From: CAZLKN01 sp964560135
Lineage (GTDB): Bacteria > Actinomycetota > JAICYB01
DNA length: 64,000 bases
Direction: 5' to 3'
NCBI GenBank assembly: GCA_964560135.1
Contig: CAZLKN010000009.1
Span: forward strand, 9,545 to 73,544
A program made the position numbers and the translations under genes. The notes below the pieces were generated by a model. The model worked only from the letters and a program-made list of their open reading frames with translations, was not told the DNA's origin and did no database searches. Of this stretch, positions 17,362 to 25,388 are shown piece by piece (the stretch's first letter is position 1; each line of letters begins with the position of its first letter).

Positions 17362-18361
17362 GTGGCGACGGGATCCGACGGGGACCGAGCAGGTGCCCCC
17401 CGGTCCCTGAAGCGGCTCGCGAAGCTGCTCGTCCTCGGGCTGGTCGTCAACTACCTGGTCCTGCCACAGTTCGCGGGGGCCCGCCGGGCCCTGGAGATCG
17501 TGTCGGACGTCGATCTCAGGCTCCTCGGGCTCGGGTTGCTGCTGCAGCTCGGGGCCCTCGCTTTCCACTCCCAACTCACCCGTTCTCTCGTGCCGGCCGG
17601 GTCCCGGCCCCCATTCCACGTGATGTACCGCATCGAGATCGCGGACATGGCCGCGAGTCANNNNNNNNNNNNNNNNNNNNNNNNNNNNNNNNNNNNNNNN
17701 NNNNNNNNNNNNNNNNNNNNNNNNNNNNNNNNNNNNNNNNNNNNNNNNNNNNNNNNNNNNACTCGTCCTGCTGCTGTCTCGTGGCGAGGAGCGTTCCCGG
17801 CGCGTGGTGTCGGCTGTGGGACGCCGGGTACCCTTCGTCGATCCCGAAGGGACGGACCGGGTCGTGGAACGCGCCGCGGAGCGCCTGGGCGACCTCACCC
17901 GCAGGAAGGGGACCGTCGCCCGCGCCGCCGGCTGGGCCCTCGTCTACCGGCTCCTGGACGCCGGGTCGCTCTGGGTCTTCCTCGCCGGTTTCGGGGTCGG
18001 CGTACCGGTGGACGTCCTGGTGATCGCCTACGGGGTCGCCTTCGCCCTGGCCACGATCCCGGTGTCACCAGGGGGTCTCGGGGTGGTGGAGGCGGCCGCG
18101 ACGACGGTCCTTGTGGCCTTCGGCATCCCGCGGGGGGAGGCGATCCTGGGCGTGATCGGCTACCGCCTGGCCAACTTCTGGTTGCCCATCCCCCTGGGAG
18201 CGGCGAGCTACCTGACGCTGAAGGTGGAACGCGACGAGATCCGGGAGCGCTGGAAGGACGAGCTCGGTGACGCGTGGGACCAGATCGGCGGGACTGCGGA
18301 GAGGTTCCGGGACTGGGCGGCTCGCAACGGCCTGTTGTCCGATCGCAGTGGCGACGGTTAG
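17362..18361 (+). CDS. Integral membrane protein of the LPG-synthase transmembrane (UPF0104) type, interrupted by gap
   Basis: About 100 N-terminal residues precede the gap and about 200 C-terminal residues follow it. The visible part has several membrane helices and the FALATIPVSPGGLGVVEA segment typical of the lysylphosphatidylglycerol-synthase TM-region family (AglD-like flippase/synthase domains). The two halves are in different reading frames across the 100 N, so the true gap length is not 100; I treat this as one gene. There is no catalytic aminoacyl-transfer domain, so it is not a complete MprF. The tail has a short charged cytoplasmic segment. It likely handles a lipid-linked substrate, which is unknown. 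Confidence 0.6.
17661..17760. other. Assembly gap (100 N)
   Basis: Exactly 100 N. The flanking coding frames do not match, showing that the number is a placeholder. Confidence 0.99.
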
Positions 18362-18369
18362 TCCCGGGG

Positions 18370-18442
18370 TGGAGCCGAGGGGGGTCGAACCCCTGACCTC
18401 TTGGATGCCATCCAAGCGCTCTACCAGCTGAGCTACGGCCCC
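18370..18442 (-). tRNA. tRNA-Ala (anticodon GGC)
   Basis: Read on the minus strand, 73 bases fold as a full cloverleaf. The 7-bp acceptor stem GGGGCCG/CGGCTCC has one G-U pair and discriminator A. The D arm holds AGCTGGTAG, the anticodon stem CTTGG/CCAAG encloses ATGGCAT, giving GGC, and the T loop contains GTTCGAC. CCA is not encoded. It reads GCC codons and is convergent with the upstream membrane protein gene. Confidence 0.93.
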
Positions 18443-18619
18443 GGAGATGCTTCCGGTTGCGCATTCTACCAGCGGGTCGGGAGCGATGGCGCGTGGGCTC
18501 CTCGCGCACGTACTTGCGAACGAAGGAAGGAATCCGGCCAAATAGGTCGAATAGACCCGTGAGTCAAGTGTGAGGCTCCGGGTGACGGCAGCGGGTAGAG
18601 AAGGGGGTGACCGGAAGGC
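18443..18619. other. Divergent spacer upstream of the copper/quinoprotein cluster
   Basis: Besides the tRNA promoter this spacer must hold the promoter of the 18.6-31 kb operon. TTGCGA at 18514-18519 is a possible -35, with only a weak -10 (CCAAAT) 18 bases on. A short inverted repeat GGTC-GAATA-GACC lies at 18545-18557 and could be an operator. The ribosome site AAGGGGGTGA is at 18601-18610. No gene is seen. Confidence 0.35.
18463..18468 (-). promoter_or_regulatory. -10 element of the tRNA-Ala gene
   Basis: On the minus strand TAGAAT, preceded by TGG (extended -10 form), ends 21 bases before the mature tRNA 5' end. A good -35 is not seen. Confidence 0.5.
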
Positions 18620-20452
18620 ATGCGGAAGATGCGTTCCTGGTTCGGAGTGGCGTTGGCAATGACGACGGCGGCGGCGCTGATCGCCCCCGCCTCGGCGCAG
18701 AACATCGATGACATCCCGGTCTACGAGCCCCGGTTCCTGGGGGCCGTTCCGTTGGGGGAGGGGACGTGCGTCCCCGACAGCGACTACGACATGCCCGACT
18801 ACTACGGCGATGACTGCACGCGTCTGCGGTTCGTGTTCGGTCCGATCCTCGCCAAGCCCGGGCAGAACGACGTGCTGATCCAGCCCGTGACCTTCGAGAA
18901 GCCCTGGTATGACGGCTACATGGTCCGCAACAAGCCGGACCTGGTGGACGCCACGGGGGCCGTCCCGAACGTCGAGGACATCCATCTGCACCACGGCACC
19001 TGGCTGAACCTGACCCGCAACTACGGGAGCGGACCGTTCTGGGCCTCCGGTGAGGAGAAGACGCTCCTGCCCTTCCCGGAGAACTACGGTGTGCGGATCC
19101 TGCCCGACGACCAGTGGCTGCTGCTGCACATGGTGCACAATGCCACCCCGATCCCCCACCTCGTGTACGTCACCTACGAGATCGACTTCGTGCCGATCGA
19201 GGCCGCCGAGCAGCTGGGCTTCGAGAACACGCGGCAGATCTGGCTCGACGTGGGCGGGGGCAGCTTCCACGAGGACACCGAGACCTTCATGCTGAACCCG
19301 ATCTTCAACGTGCAGAAGGGCTTCGGGGAACCCGACGAGCTCGGCTACCCCGGCCAGCACGGGTTCGATCCGGAAACCGGCATCGGGCTGGACGTCTGCT
19401 ACTTCCCCCGCGACAACTGCGCGGCGTTCAACCCCTACGGGCGGGAATCGGCTCAGCAGGGCCAGGACGTGTCCCAGGAGGTCGACGGCAAGGACTACAC
19501 GGTCGGCAGCGCGGCTCTCGGAGATGAGGATGTGGGAACCCTGATCCTGATGGGCGGCCACGTGCATCCGGGCGGGGTGCGCACCGAGGTGGAGATGGTC
19601 CGCAACGGCGAGAAGCGGCTGATCCACATGTCCGACGTCCTGTACTGGGACCACCAGGATCCGACCCGTATCGGTGCCCCGCCGGTGTCCTGGGACCAGT
19701 CGACGGCCGGGAACAGCAAGGCGATCGGATGGGCGGTCGAGGTGCAGCGCGGTGACATCCTGCGCCTGAACGGTGTCTACGACACCTCGCTCGGTTCCTG
19801 GTACGAGCAGATGGGCATCGTGATGAGCTGGGTGGTCCCCGGCGACGATTCGGGCATCGATCCCTTCGACGAGAACGTGGAGATCGTCACCGACGGGTTC
19901 CCCGAGGACGCCCTCATGCCGCCGGGTCTCGAGGGCCAGAACACCTGCGTTCCGAGCGAGACCACGCTCTGCGCGCGGGGACAGATCACACGGCCCAGCG
20001 AGGAGGCCCGCAACAACCATCAGCGGTGCCACCCGTCGCAAGGCTGCGCGGACCTGCCCGACATCGAGGGCCCGGCGGTGAGCGAGATCCCGATCCAGGC
20101 CTTCAACTACGGTCCCGCCGACTTCGGGACGATCTGGACCACCGGGATCCCGCAGGTGAAGGTGGACGAGCCGGTCACGTTCACGAACCTGGACGCCGGT
20201 GCCTACATCTGGCACACGGTCACGAGGTGCCAGGAGCCCTGCACGGTGCCGACGAGCGCCAGCTCGCCCCTGGCCGACGGCGGCAGTGGGGAGCCCAACG
20301 ATCCGATGGACTTCGACTCCTCTGAGCTTGGGGTCGGAGCAGCGCCTGCGCAGCGCGTGGAGTGGGACTTCACGCCCACCGAGACCGGTACCTTCACGTT
20401 CTGGTGCCGGATCCATCCCGGGATGCGTGGTGCCTTCGAGGTGGTCGAGTGA
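18620..20452 (+). CDS. Secreted PHM/DBM-like copper protein fused to a C-terminal cupredoxin (paralogue 1)
   Basis: Exported protein of 610 residues with a Sec signal peptide ending ASAQ near residue 27. The large central region carries histidine motifs spaced as in copper type II monooxygenases: HLHH at 122-125, HMVH at 170-173, HVH at 314-316, and Met398 in WYEQMGI, matching the HH, single His, HxH and Met ligands of those enzymes. From about residue 490 a blue-copper domain follows with His532 (WHTVT), Cys596, His599 and Met602 (CRIHPGM). Overall sequence resemblance to eukaryotic PHM is not evident to me; a SURNod19-like relation is another possibility. It is first of the cluster, with a paralogue at 25389. 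Substrate unknown. Confidence 0.65.
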   Translation: MRKMRSWFGVALAMTTAAALIAPASAQNIDDIPVYEPRFLGAVPLGEGTCVPDSDYDMPDYYGDDCTRLRFVFGPILAKPGQNDVLIQPVTFEKPWYDGYMVRNKPDLVDATGAVPNVEDIHLHHGTWLNLTRNYGSGPFWASGEEKTLLPFPENYGVRILPDDQWLLLHMVHNATPIPHLVYVTYEIDFVPIEAAEQLGFENTRQIWLDVGGGSFHEDTETFMLNPIFNVQKGFGEPDELGYPGQHGFDPETGIGLDVCYFPRDNCAAFNPYGRESAQQGQDVSQEVDGKDYTVGSAALGDEDVGTLILMGGHVHPGGVRTEVEMVRNGEKRLIHMSDVLYWDHQDPTRIGAPPVSWDQSTAGNSKAIGWAVEVQRGDILRLNGVYDTSLGSWYEQMGIVMSWVVPGDDSGIDPFDENVEIVTDGFPEDALMPPGLEGQNTCVPSETTLCARGQITRPSEEARNNHQRCHPSQGCADLPDIEGPAVSEIPIQAFNYGPADFGTIWTTGIPQVKVDEPVTFTNLDAGAYIWHTVTRCQEPCTVPTSASSPLADGGSGEPNDPMDFDSSELGVGAAPAQRVEWDFTPTETGTFTFWCRIHPGMRGAFEVVE

Positions 20453-20467
20453 TGTGAATCGTCGTGG

Positions 20468-20495
20468 GGTGGCGGGCCCTGAGGGGCCCGCCACC
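20468..20495 (+). terminator. Strong GC hairpin between first two cluster genes
   Basis: A perfect 12-bp stem (GGTGGCGGGCCC / GGGCCCGCCACC) closes a TGAG loop, 16 bases after the first stop codon. There is no T-run. It could partly terminate or protect the upstream message, adjusting expression of the first gene relative to the rest. Confidence 0.5.
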
Positions 20496-20522
20496 TGCGA
20501 TCCGAGAGACGGAGGTGGTTCG

Positions 20523-22034
20523 GTGAATCGGCTACGCACGACGCTGCTGATCGCGACCGTAGGTGTGCTGGTCGCGGCCGGATTGCCGGGGGGGACGGCG
20601 TCGTCGGAGAGCGGCGTCCCGGGATGCGCGCCTGCGGACCACCCCGGCGGTGAATGGCGCTCCTACGGCGGGACGGCGTCCAACGACCGACACCAGTGGG
20701 CCGAGCAGGAGATCGGGCCGGATACGGTGGCGGACCTCGAGATGGAATGGGCGGTCGCCGCCGGCTCGCTCGCCAGCAGCGCCGGCGGCTTCCACAACAC
20801 GCCGGTGATCGCCGACGGCTGCGTGTACCTGGCGACCAACACGGGATGGGTGTTCTCGCTGGACGCCGACGATGCGACGCTGAACTGGGCGCGCCGGCTC
20901 GACGGGCACAGCTCCTCGCTGATCGGCGGCGTGATCACCGGATCGCCGGTGGTCGGCAACGGTTTCGTCTACGTGGGGGTGAGCCGGCGGGGCAGCCCGT
21001 ACGTGGCGGCTCTCGATCAGGTCACGGGGGACCTCGAGTGGGAGACGGTGGTCGACGAGACCGACTCCGCACTGCTCGTGGCCAGCCCGGTCCTGTACCA
21101 CGACGGAGAGCTGCTCTTCCAGGGCTTCATGGGCAACGAAGGCACACCCACGGCACGAGGCGGCTACGCGATCCTCGATGCAGTGTCCGGTGACAGGGAC
21201 GTGCACGCCTACACGATCCCCGACGACGACTACGCCAACGGCTACCGCGGTGCGTCGATCTGGGCCTCCGCGGCCGTGGACGAGCGGACGCACCAGATCT
21301 ACGCCGGAACGGGCAATCCCGCGAGCAAGAAGATCGAACACCGGCACGCCAACTCGCTGATCAAGATCGACGGCGATCCGGCGAGCCCGACCTACGGGGA
21401 GATCACGCACGCCTTCAAGGGGAACCCCGACCAGTACGTCGCCGGCCTCGACCGGCAGCCGCTGTGCGACGAGCTCGGCGAGGATCTCGTCTACGTCGCG
21501 TGGAGCCTGGCATGCCTGCAGCTCGACGTCGATTTCGGCGCCAGTCCGAACCTGTTCACCGACTCGAACGGCCGCAAGGTCGTCGGAGCGTTGCAGAAGT
21601 CCGGCGTCTATTACGCGGTGTGGGCGGACACGATGCAGTTCGCCTGGAGCACGGTGGTCGGAGCGCCGGCGTTCCCGTTGAACGCGTCCTCCACGGCCGT
21701 GGACGCCGAACGGATCTTCGTCCCCGCACAGCCCCCGAGCCAGATCTGGGCGCTGGACCGCGACGACGGCCGCCACCAGTGGCTGGCCCCGGTGGCCGAC
21801 GGCCTGCACTTCCAGTCGGTGACCGCCACGAACGGGGTCGTCTACTCGATGGACGTCTACGGGAATCTGCTGGCGTTCGACGCCGAGACCGGGCTCCCGC
21901 TCCTGCGGCGGCCCGTCACCCTCGATACGGGTCAGATCGCCACCGACGGTGTGAACAGCAGTGGGATCGCCGTCGCCCGCAACACGGTCTACGTGGCGGT
22001 GGCCGACTACGTGATCGCGTACCGGCTCAGGTGA
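20523..22034 (+). CDS. Secreted quinoprotein-like beta-propeller (polyvinyl-alcohol-dehydrogenase type)
   Basis: Exported protein of 503 residues starting at GTG after GGAGGTGG. After a signal peptide the mature part opens with HPGGEWRSYGGTASNDR, the form seen in PVA-dehydrogenase-type quinoproteins. Repeated propeller motifs follow (ALDQVTGDLEWE, ALDRDDGRHQWL, AFDAETGLPLL), with DFGASPNLF from Asp337 and the LQKSGVYY segment. No CxxCH haem motif is present, so electrons would have to leave through another protein; the blue-copper protein encoded 25 bases downstream is a candidate. PQQ synthesis genes are not in the window, so cofactor use is inferred. Confidence 0.75.
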   Translation: MNRLRTTLLIATVGVLVAAGLPGGTASSESGVPGCAPADHPGGEWRSYGGTASNDRHQWAEQEIGPDTVADLEMEWAVAAGSLASSAGGFHNTPVIADGCVYLATNTGWVFSLDADDATLNWARRLDGHSSSLIGGVITGSPVVGNGFVYVGVSRRGSPYVAALDQVTGDLEWETVVDETDSALLVASPVLYHDGELLFQGFMGNEGTPTARGGYAILDAVSGDRDVHAYTIPDDDYANGYRGASIWASAAVDERTHQIYAGTGNPASKKIEHRHANSLIKIDGDPASPTYGEITHAFKGNPDQYVAGLDRQPLCDELGEDLVYVAWSLACLQLDVDFGASPNLFTDSNGRKVVGALQKSGVYYAVWADTMQFAWSTVVGAPAFPLNASSTAVDAERIFVPAQPPSQIWALDRDDGRHQWLAPVADGLHFQSVTATNGVVYSMDVYGNLLAFDAETGLPLLRRPVTLDTGQIATDGVNSSGIAVARNTVYVAVADYVIAYRLR

Positions 22035-22059
22035 GAACCGAGAGGAGAAGACAGGAACC

Positions 22060-22467
22060 ATGCGCACCAGGATCGCAACCCTCATTGCCGCAGCTGTGCT
22101 GCTGACCTCCGTGACGATGCCCGCGACCGCCCAGGAGGCACTGCCGATCGTGGCGGCACCCGGCGCCTACCTGAGCACCTACGCGACGCCGGTCGCCGTG
22201 GTGCCCGTGGGTGCAGAGCTGACGTTCATCAACGGCGATCCCGCGTGGCACGACGTGATCAGCGTGCAAACGGGACCGGGCGACCAGCCCTGGTGCGACC
22301 AGTACGAGCTCGGGAAGTGCCCGGTGCTGTTCAGCGATCTGATCCCGGCTGCGCGCACCACGGACGTGCTCGGCACCGAGAACCTCGAGGCCGGTGCGAT
22401 CTACGACTTCTACTGCAGTACCCATCCCTATATGACGGGACTGATCATCGCGACGGACGGTTCGTAG
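22060..22467 (+). CDS. Small secreted blue-copper protein (cupredoxin)
   Basis: Exported protein of 135 residues with signal peptide ending ATAQ near residue 25 and one cupredoxin domain. Copper ligands are visible as His64 (WHDV) and the C-terminal loop Cys119, His122, Met125 (CSTHPYM), the plastocyanin/pseudoazurin pattern. A GAGAGGAGAAG ribosome site precedes the ATG. It is likely a periplasmic or wall-associated one-electron carrier, placed between two propeller dehydrogenase-like genes. Confidence 0.85.
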   Translation: MRTRIATLIAAAVLLTSVTMPATAQEALPIVAAPGAYLSTYATPVAVVPVGAELTFINGDPAWHDVISVQTGPGDQPWCDQYELGKCPVLFSDLIPAARTTDVLGTENLEAGAIYDFYCSTHPYMTGLIIATDGS

Positions 22468-22495
22468 CGGATCGTCGGGGAGGCGCCTTCGGAGC

Positions 22496-23332
22496 ATGCG
22501 TATCGCAGCAACGGCGCTGATCATCGGACTGTTTGCCGCCGGCACGGCGGTTGCACCCGCCCGCGCGGAGGTCACCACCTGCGTGTTCGGTGGACCGGCC
22601 CCCGGGCACCGGGCGGTGCGCCTCGATCTGCCCGAAGGGTCCGACGCCTTCGTTCTCCGGCTCACCGGCGAGCGGGGCCCCCGGTTGGTGAACGACGGTG
22701 ACGACTCGGAGTGGCACCTCGCCCAGGGCGTCCTCGTCGTCGACGTCGACACCTTCGAGCTCGCCGGCTACCAGGTGGACTACGTGGGCACCGGCCCCCC
22801 GAGGGTGGCGTTGACCACCGACGGCCAGGCGGCCCGGCAGGGGGTCCCGGCGCCCGAGGGCCCGTTCCGGCACGGGGCCCGTTTCGCGCCTCCCACCCTC
22901 GATCCCGGCTCCTACTACGTGGTCGGGTTCGGCACGACCGGAACCGACGGTGGACCGCAGTGGTGGGGTGGAAGCGTCACGGTATCTCCGGAGGTCTCGT
23001 GCCTGCCGGTGGGCGAAGGGGAGACCTTCGACCTGGACCAGACGCGATTCGAGGGCGGCGAGCAGGTCCACGTGCCCGGCGCGGGCGTGGCCGAGGGGAT
23101 CGCGGCCTCGTTCAGCACCGACCGCACGCTGGTGGTCGGGCTCATCGACGCCGCTGTGCAGGGCGGGGTGGGGTCGGTCGAGGTCGACTACGAGATGCCC
23201 ACCGCCTCCGGGACGATGGGCCGTGGGATCGCCCCCTTCGTCTCGACGGGTGGAACCTACCGGTTCGAGGCCCGGTACGCCGGTGCCTACCCTCTGGTTG
23301 CGGTTGCGGGTGCGGAGGTGACGCTGCCGTGA
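22496..23332 (+). CDS. Secreted protein, unknown
   Basis: Protein of 278 residues with a clear signal peptide (ending ARAE near residue 25). The mature protein is rich in Gly, Val and Thr with two Cys, suggests beta-sandwich structure (alternating hydrophobic strands such as RFEARYAGAYPLVAVAG), and shows no catalytic motif I recognise. Its stop overlaps the next gene (TGATG), so production is coupled to the second propeller. A structural or substrate-binding partner is a reasonable guess only. Confidence 0.7.
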   Translation: MRIAATALIIGLFAAGTAVAPARAEVTTCVFGGPAPGHRAVRLDLPEGSDAFVLRLTGERGPRLVNDGDDSEWHLAQGVLVVDVDTFELAGYQVDYVGTGPPRVALTTDGQAARQGVPAPEGPFRHGARFAPPTLDPGSYYVVGFGTTGTDGGPQWWGGSVTVSPEVSCLPVGEGETFDLDQTRFEGGEQVHVPGAGVAEGIAASFSTDRTLVVGLIDAAVQGGVGSVEVDYEMPTASGTMGRGIAPFVSTGGTYRFEARYAGAYPLVAVAGAEVTLP

Positions 23333-24933
23333 TGCGGATGCGCCGCCTCGCTGCCGTGGCTGCGGCGGCCCTGGCCTTGTCGGGGCTCCCTGTCGGCGGG
23401 GAGGTTGCCGCGCACGCCTCGTGCGCCCGCAGCGACACCCCCGGCGGCGAATGGCCGCTGATAGGCGGAGATCTGGGCGGTAGCAGACACCAGGCGGGGG
23501 AGTTCCTGATCGACGCCCCGGCCGCCGCCACCCTCGAGCCCGCGTGGACGTTCGACGCCAACCGCAGCAGCTACGATCCCGAGGAAGGGACCTACGCGAG
23601 CTCCAGCGAGGTCACCGGCTACCCGGTGATCGCCGGCGGGTGCGTGTACGTGGGCACCAGCACGGGCCACCGCCGGCCGGGGTGGATCTTCGCCCTCAAC
23701 GCCGACACCGGCGAGGTCGTGTGGCGCACGAAGGTCAGCCACGGGGTCTACGCGACGCTGGCCGTGGAAGGCGGCAGGGTCTTCGCCTTCGTGTCGCGGA
23801 TCGACGCCCCCTACGTCGTCGCCTTGGACCAGGCCACGGGGGACCAGCTGTGGCAGACCACCGTCGACCGGCAGGTGGGCGCCGACGCGGTGTCCAGCCC
23901 GGTCGCGTACGACGGGATGGTCTGGGTCGGGGTGTCCGGGACGGCCGCCGAAGGCGACGAGGGCGAGCGCCTGGGCTTCCAGGGCAACTACGCCCTGCTC
24001 GACGCCGAGACCGGAGGGATCCTGGCCAAGACCTGGGTCATCCCGGTGGAGCAGTGGGCCGACGGGTTCGCGGGTGGGGCCGTGTGGTCCACCGTCGCCA
24101 TCGACGAGGACACCGGCTACGGCTACGTCGGCACCGGCAATCCCTTCAACTACGACGACGAACACGAGCACACCAACGCGGTGCTCAAGATCGATCTCGA
24201 CCGCGCGCGCCCGTCCTTCGGGGACATCGTCGGGTCCTACAAGGGCGACGTCGAGCAGTACTTCCCGGGTCTCGTGGAAACCAGCGAGGAATCCTGCGAG
24301 GAAGTCGAGGAGGTCAACCTCTTCGCAGCCGGTTTCGAGTGCGGCAACCTCGACCTCGACTTCGGTGCCATGCCAAACATCTTCGAGGGCCCAGACGGAC
24401 GGACGCTCGTGGGCGCGGGACAGAAGTCGGGGGTCTACCACGTCTTCGACGCAGAGACGATGGATGTCGTCTGGACGGCACTCGTGGGCGTTCCCTCGGC
24501 GGTGGGCGGCATCGTCGGGTCGACGGCTGTCGATGAGCGCGGGATCTACGGTCCCCACACCCTCGGCGGCTACCTGTGGTCCACGCGCCGGGACGACGGC
24601 ATGCTCCGCTGGATCGCCCCGGTCGGCGACGGGGTGCACTGGGGGAACCCGGTCACGGTAGCCAACAGGATCGTGTACACGGTCGATCTGAAGGGGTTCC
24701 TCGGCGCCTACGACGCGGGCAGCGGGGCCGTGCTGCTCCAGCGGCCGCTCGGTCTGGGGGCCGGCACGAGCCCGGCCGAGCCGACGCTCAGCTGGGGCGG
24801 GGTGAGCGTGGCGCGCGGCACCGTCTATGCGAGCGTCGGTGTGGGGCTGAGCTCGGTGGGTGCGTGGCCGCCGTGGCCCGAGATGCCCAACGGTTTCGTG
24901 ATCGCGTTCCGCCCTGCGGACACCGGGTTGTAG
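23332..24933 (+). CDS. Secreted quinoprotein-like beta-propeller (paralogue 2)
   Basis: Exported protein of 533 residues, paralogous to the product of 20523-22034. After the signal peptide come DTPGGEWPLIGGDLGGSR, propeller motifs (ALNADTGEVVWR, ALDQATGDQLWQ), VGTGNPFN, DFGAMPNIF from Asp343 and AGQKSGVYHVFDAET. It lacks CxxCH. Compared with paralogue 1 it has an extra acidic, Cys-containing insert before Asp343 (EESCEEVEEVN ... ECGN), which may form a disulfide. It is coupled to the preceding gene by TGATG and is three bases from the next. A dehydrogenase role is inferred from the fold and the conserved motifs. Confidence 0.75.
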   Translation: MRMRRLAAVAAAALALSGLPVGGEVAAHASCARSDTPGGEWPLIGGDLGGSRHQAGEFLIDAPAAATLEPAWTFDANRSSYDPEEGTYASSSEVTGYPVIAGGCVYVGTSTGHRRPGWIFALNADTGEVVWRTKVSHGVYATLAVEGGRVFAFVSRIDAPYVVALDQATGDQLWQTTVDRQVGADAVSSPVAYDGMVWVGVSGTAAEGDEGERLGFQGNYALLDAETGGILAKTWVIPVEQWADGFAGGAVWSTVAIDEDTGYGYVGTGNPFNYDDEHEHTNAVLKIDLDRARPSFGDIVGSYKGDVEQYFPGLVETSEESCEEVEEVNLFAAGFECGNLDLDFGAMPNIFEGPDGRTLVGAGQKSGVYHVFDAETMDVVWTALVGVPSAVGGIVGSTAVDERGIYGPHTLGGYLWSTRRDDGMLRWIAPVGDGVHWGNPVTVANRIVYTVDLKGFLGAYDAGSGAVLLQRPLGLGAGTSPAEPTLSWGGVSVARGTVYASVGVGLSSVGAWPPWPEMPNGFVIAFRPADTGL

Positions 24934-24936
24934 GAG

Positions 24937-25353
24937 GTGAGGATCATCGGGAGGCGACGAGGATCCATCCGGGCTGGGGTCTTGGCCCTGGTCGTGGCTG
25001 CGGTGCTTCCGGCGGGGCCGCACGGGGCCGCGCACCTGACGGCGGCATCCTGCGGCGGCGAATGGGAGGAGGCCGACACGTGTGAGCTGATCCTCCGGGG
25101 CACGCCGCAGACCGTGTGGGCCGCCACCGCCGCGGCACCGGGCGCCGCCGAGGTGCGGGTGGTGCTCGAGATCGAGCCCGGAATCGAGTTGCTCTCCTGC
25201 GAGGCCACCGGGGAGGGCGAGGTGGAGTGCGAGGAGCAGGTAGGCCTCGATCAGGTCCTGAACTTCCCGGCGAACCTCCACGTCGACGCGCTGTGCCGGG
25301 TCGAAGGCCAGGGCGAGGGGGAGTACTGGTGCCAGTCGGGGACCGGCACATGA
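24937..25353 (+). CDS. Small secreted cysteine-rich protein, unknown
   Basis: Protein of 138 residues, GTG start three bases after the upstream stop. A basic N-terminus (RRRGSIRAG) and hydrophobic core make a signal peptide to about residue 35. The mature part of about 100 residues is acidic, with six Cys that could form three disulfides. The ribosome site AGGAGG lies very close to the GTG, so the exact start is uncertain. No family is recognised; the position inside the operon implies a role with the copper and propeller proteins. Confidence 0.6.
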   Translation: MRIIGRRRGSIRAGVLALVVAAVLPAGPHGAAHLTAASCGGEWEEADTCELILRGTPQTVWAATAAAPGAAEVRVVLEIEPGIELLSCEATGEGEVECEEQVGLDQVLNFPANLHVDALCRVEGQGEGEYWCQSGTGT

Positions 25354-25388
25354 TCGGTTCGTCCAACGATAGGAAGGGGTCGTCTACG

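Noticed and set aside
18370..18620. tRNA-Ala as an integration site for the 18.6-31 kb cluster
   Set aside because: The cluster lies on the 5' side of the tRNA, whereas integrases usually use the 3' end; no integrase, transposase or repeat of the tRNA 3' end was seen, and base composition looks the same as the flanks.
24937..25353. Small cysteine-rich protein as a cytochrome c
   Set aside because: Six Cys are present but none forms CxxCH.
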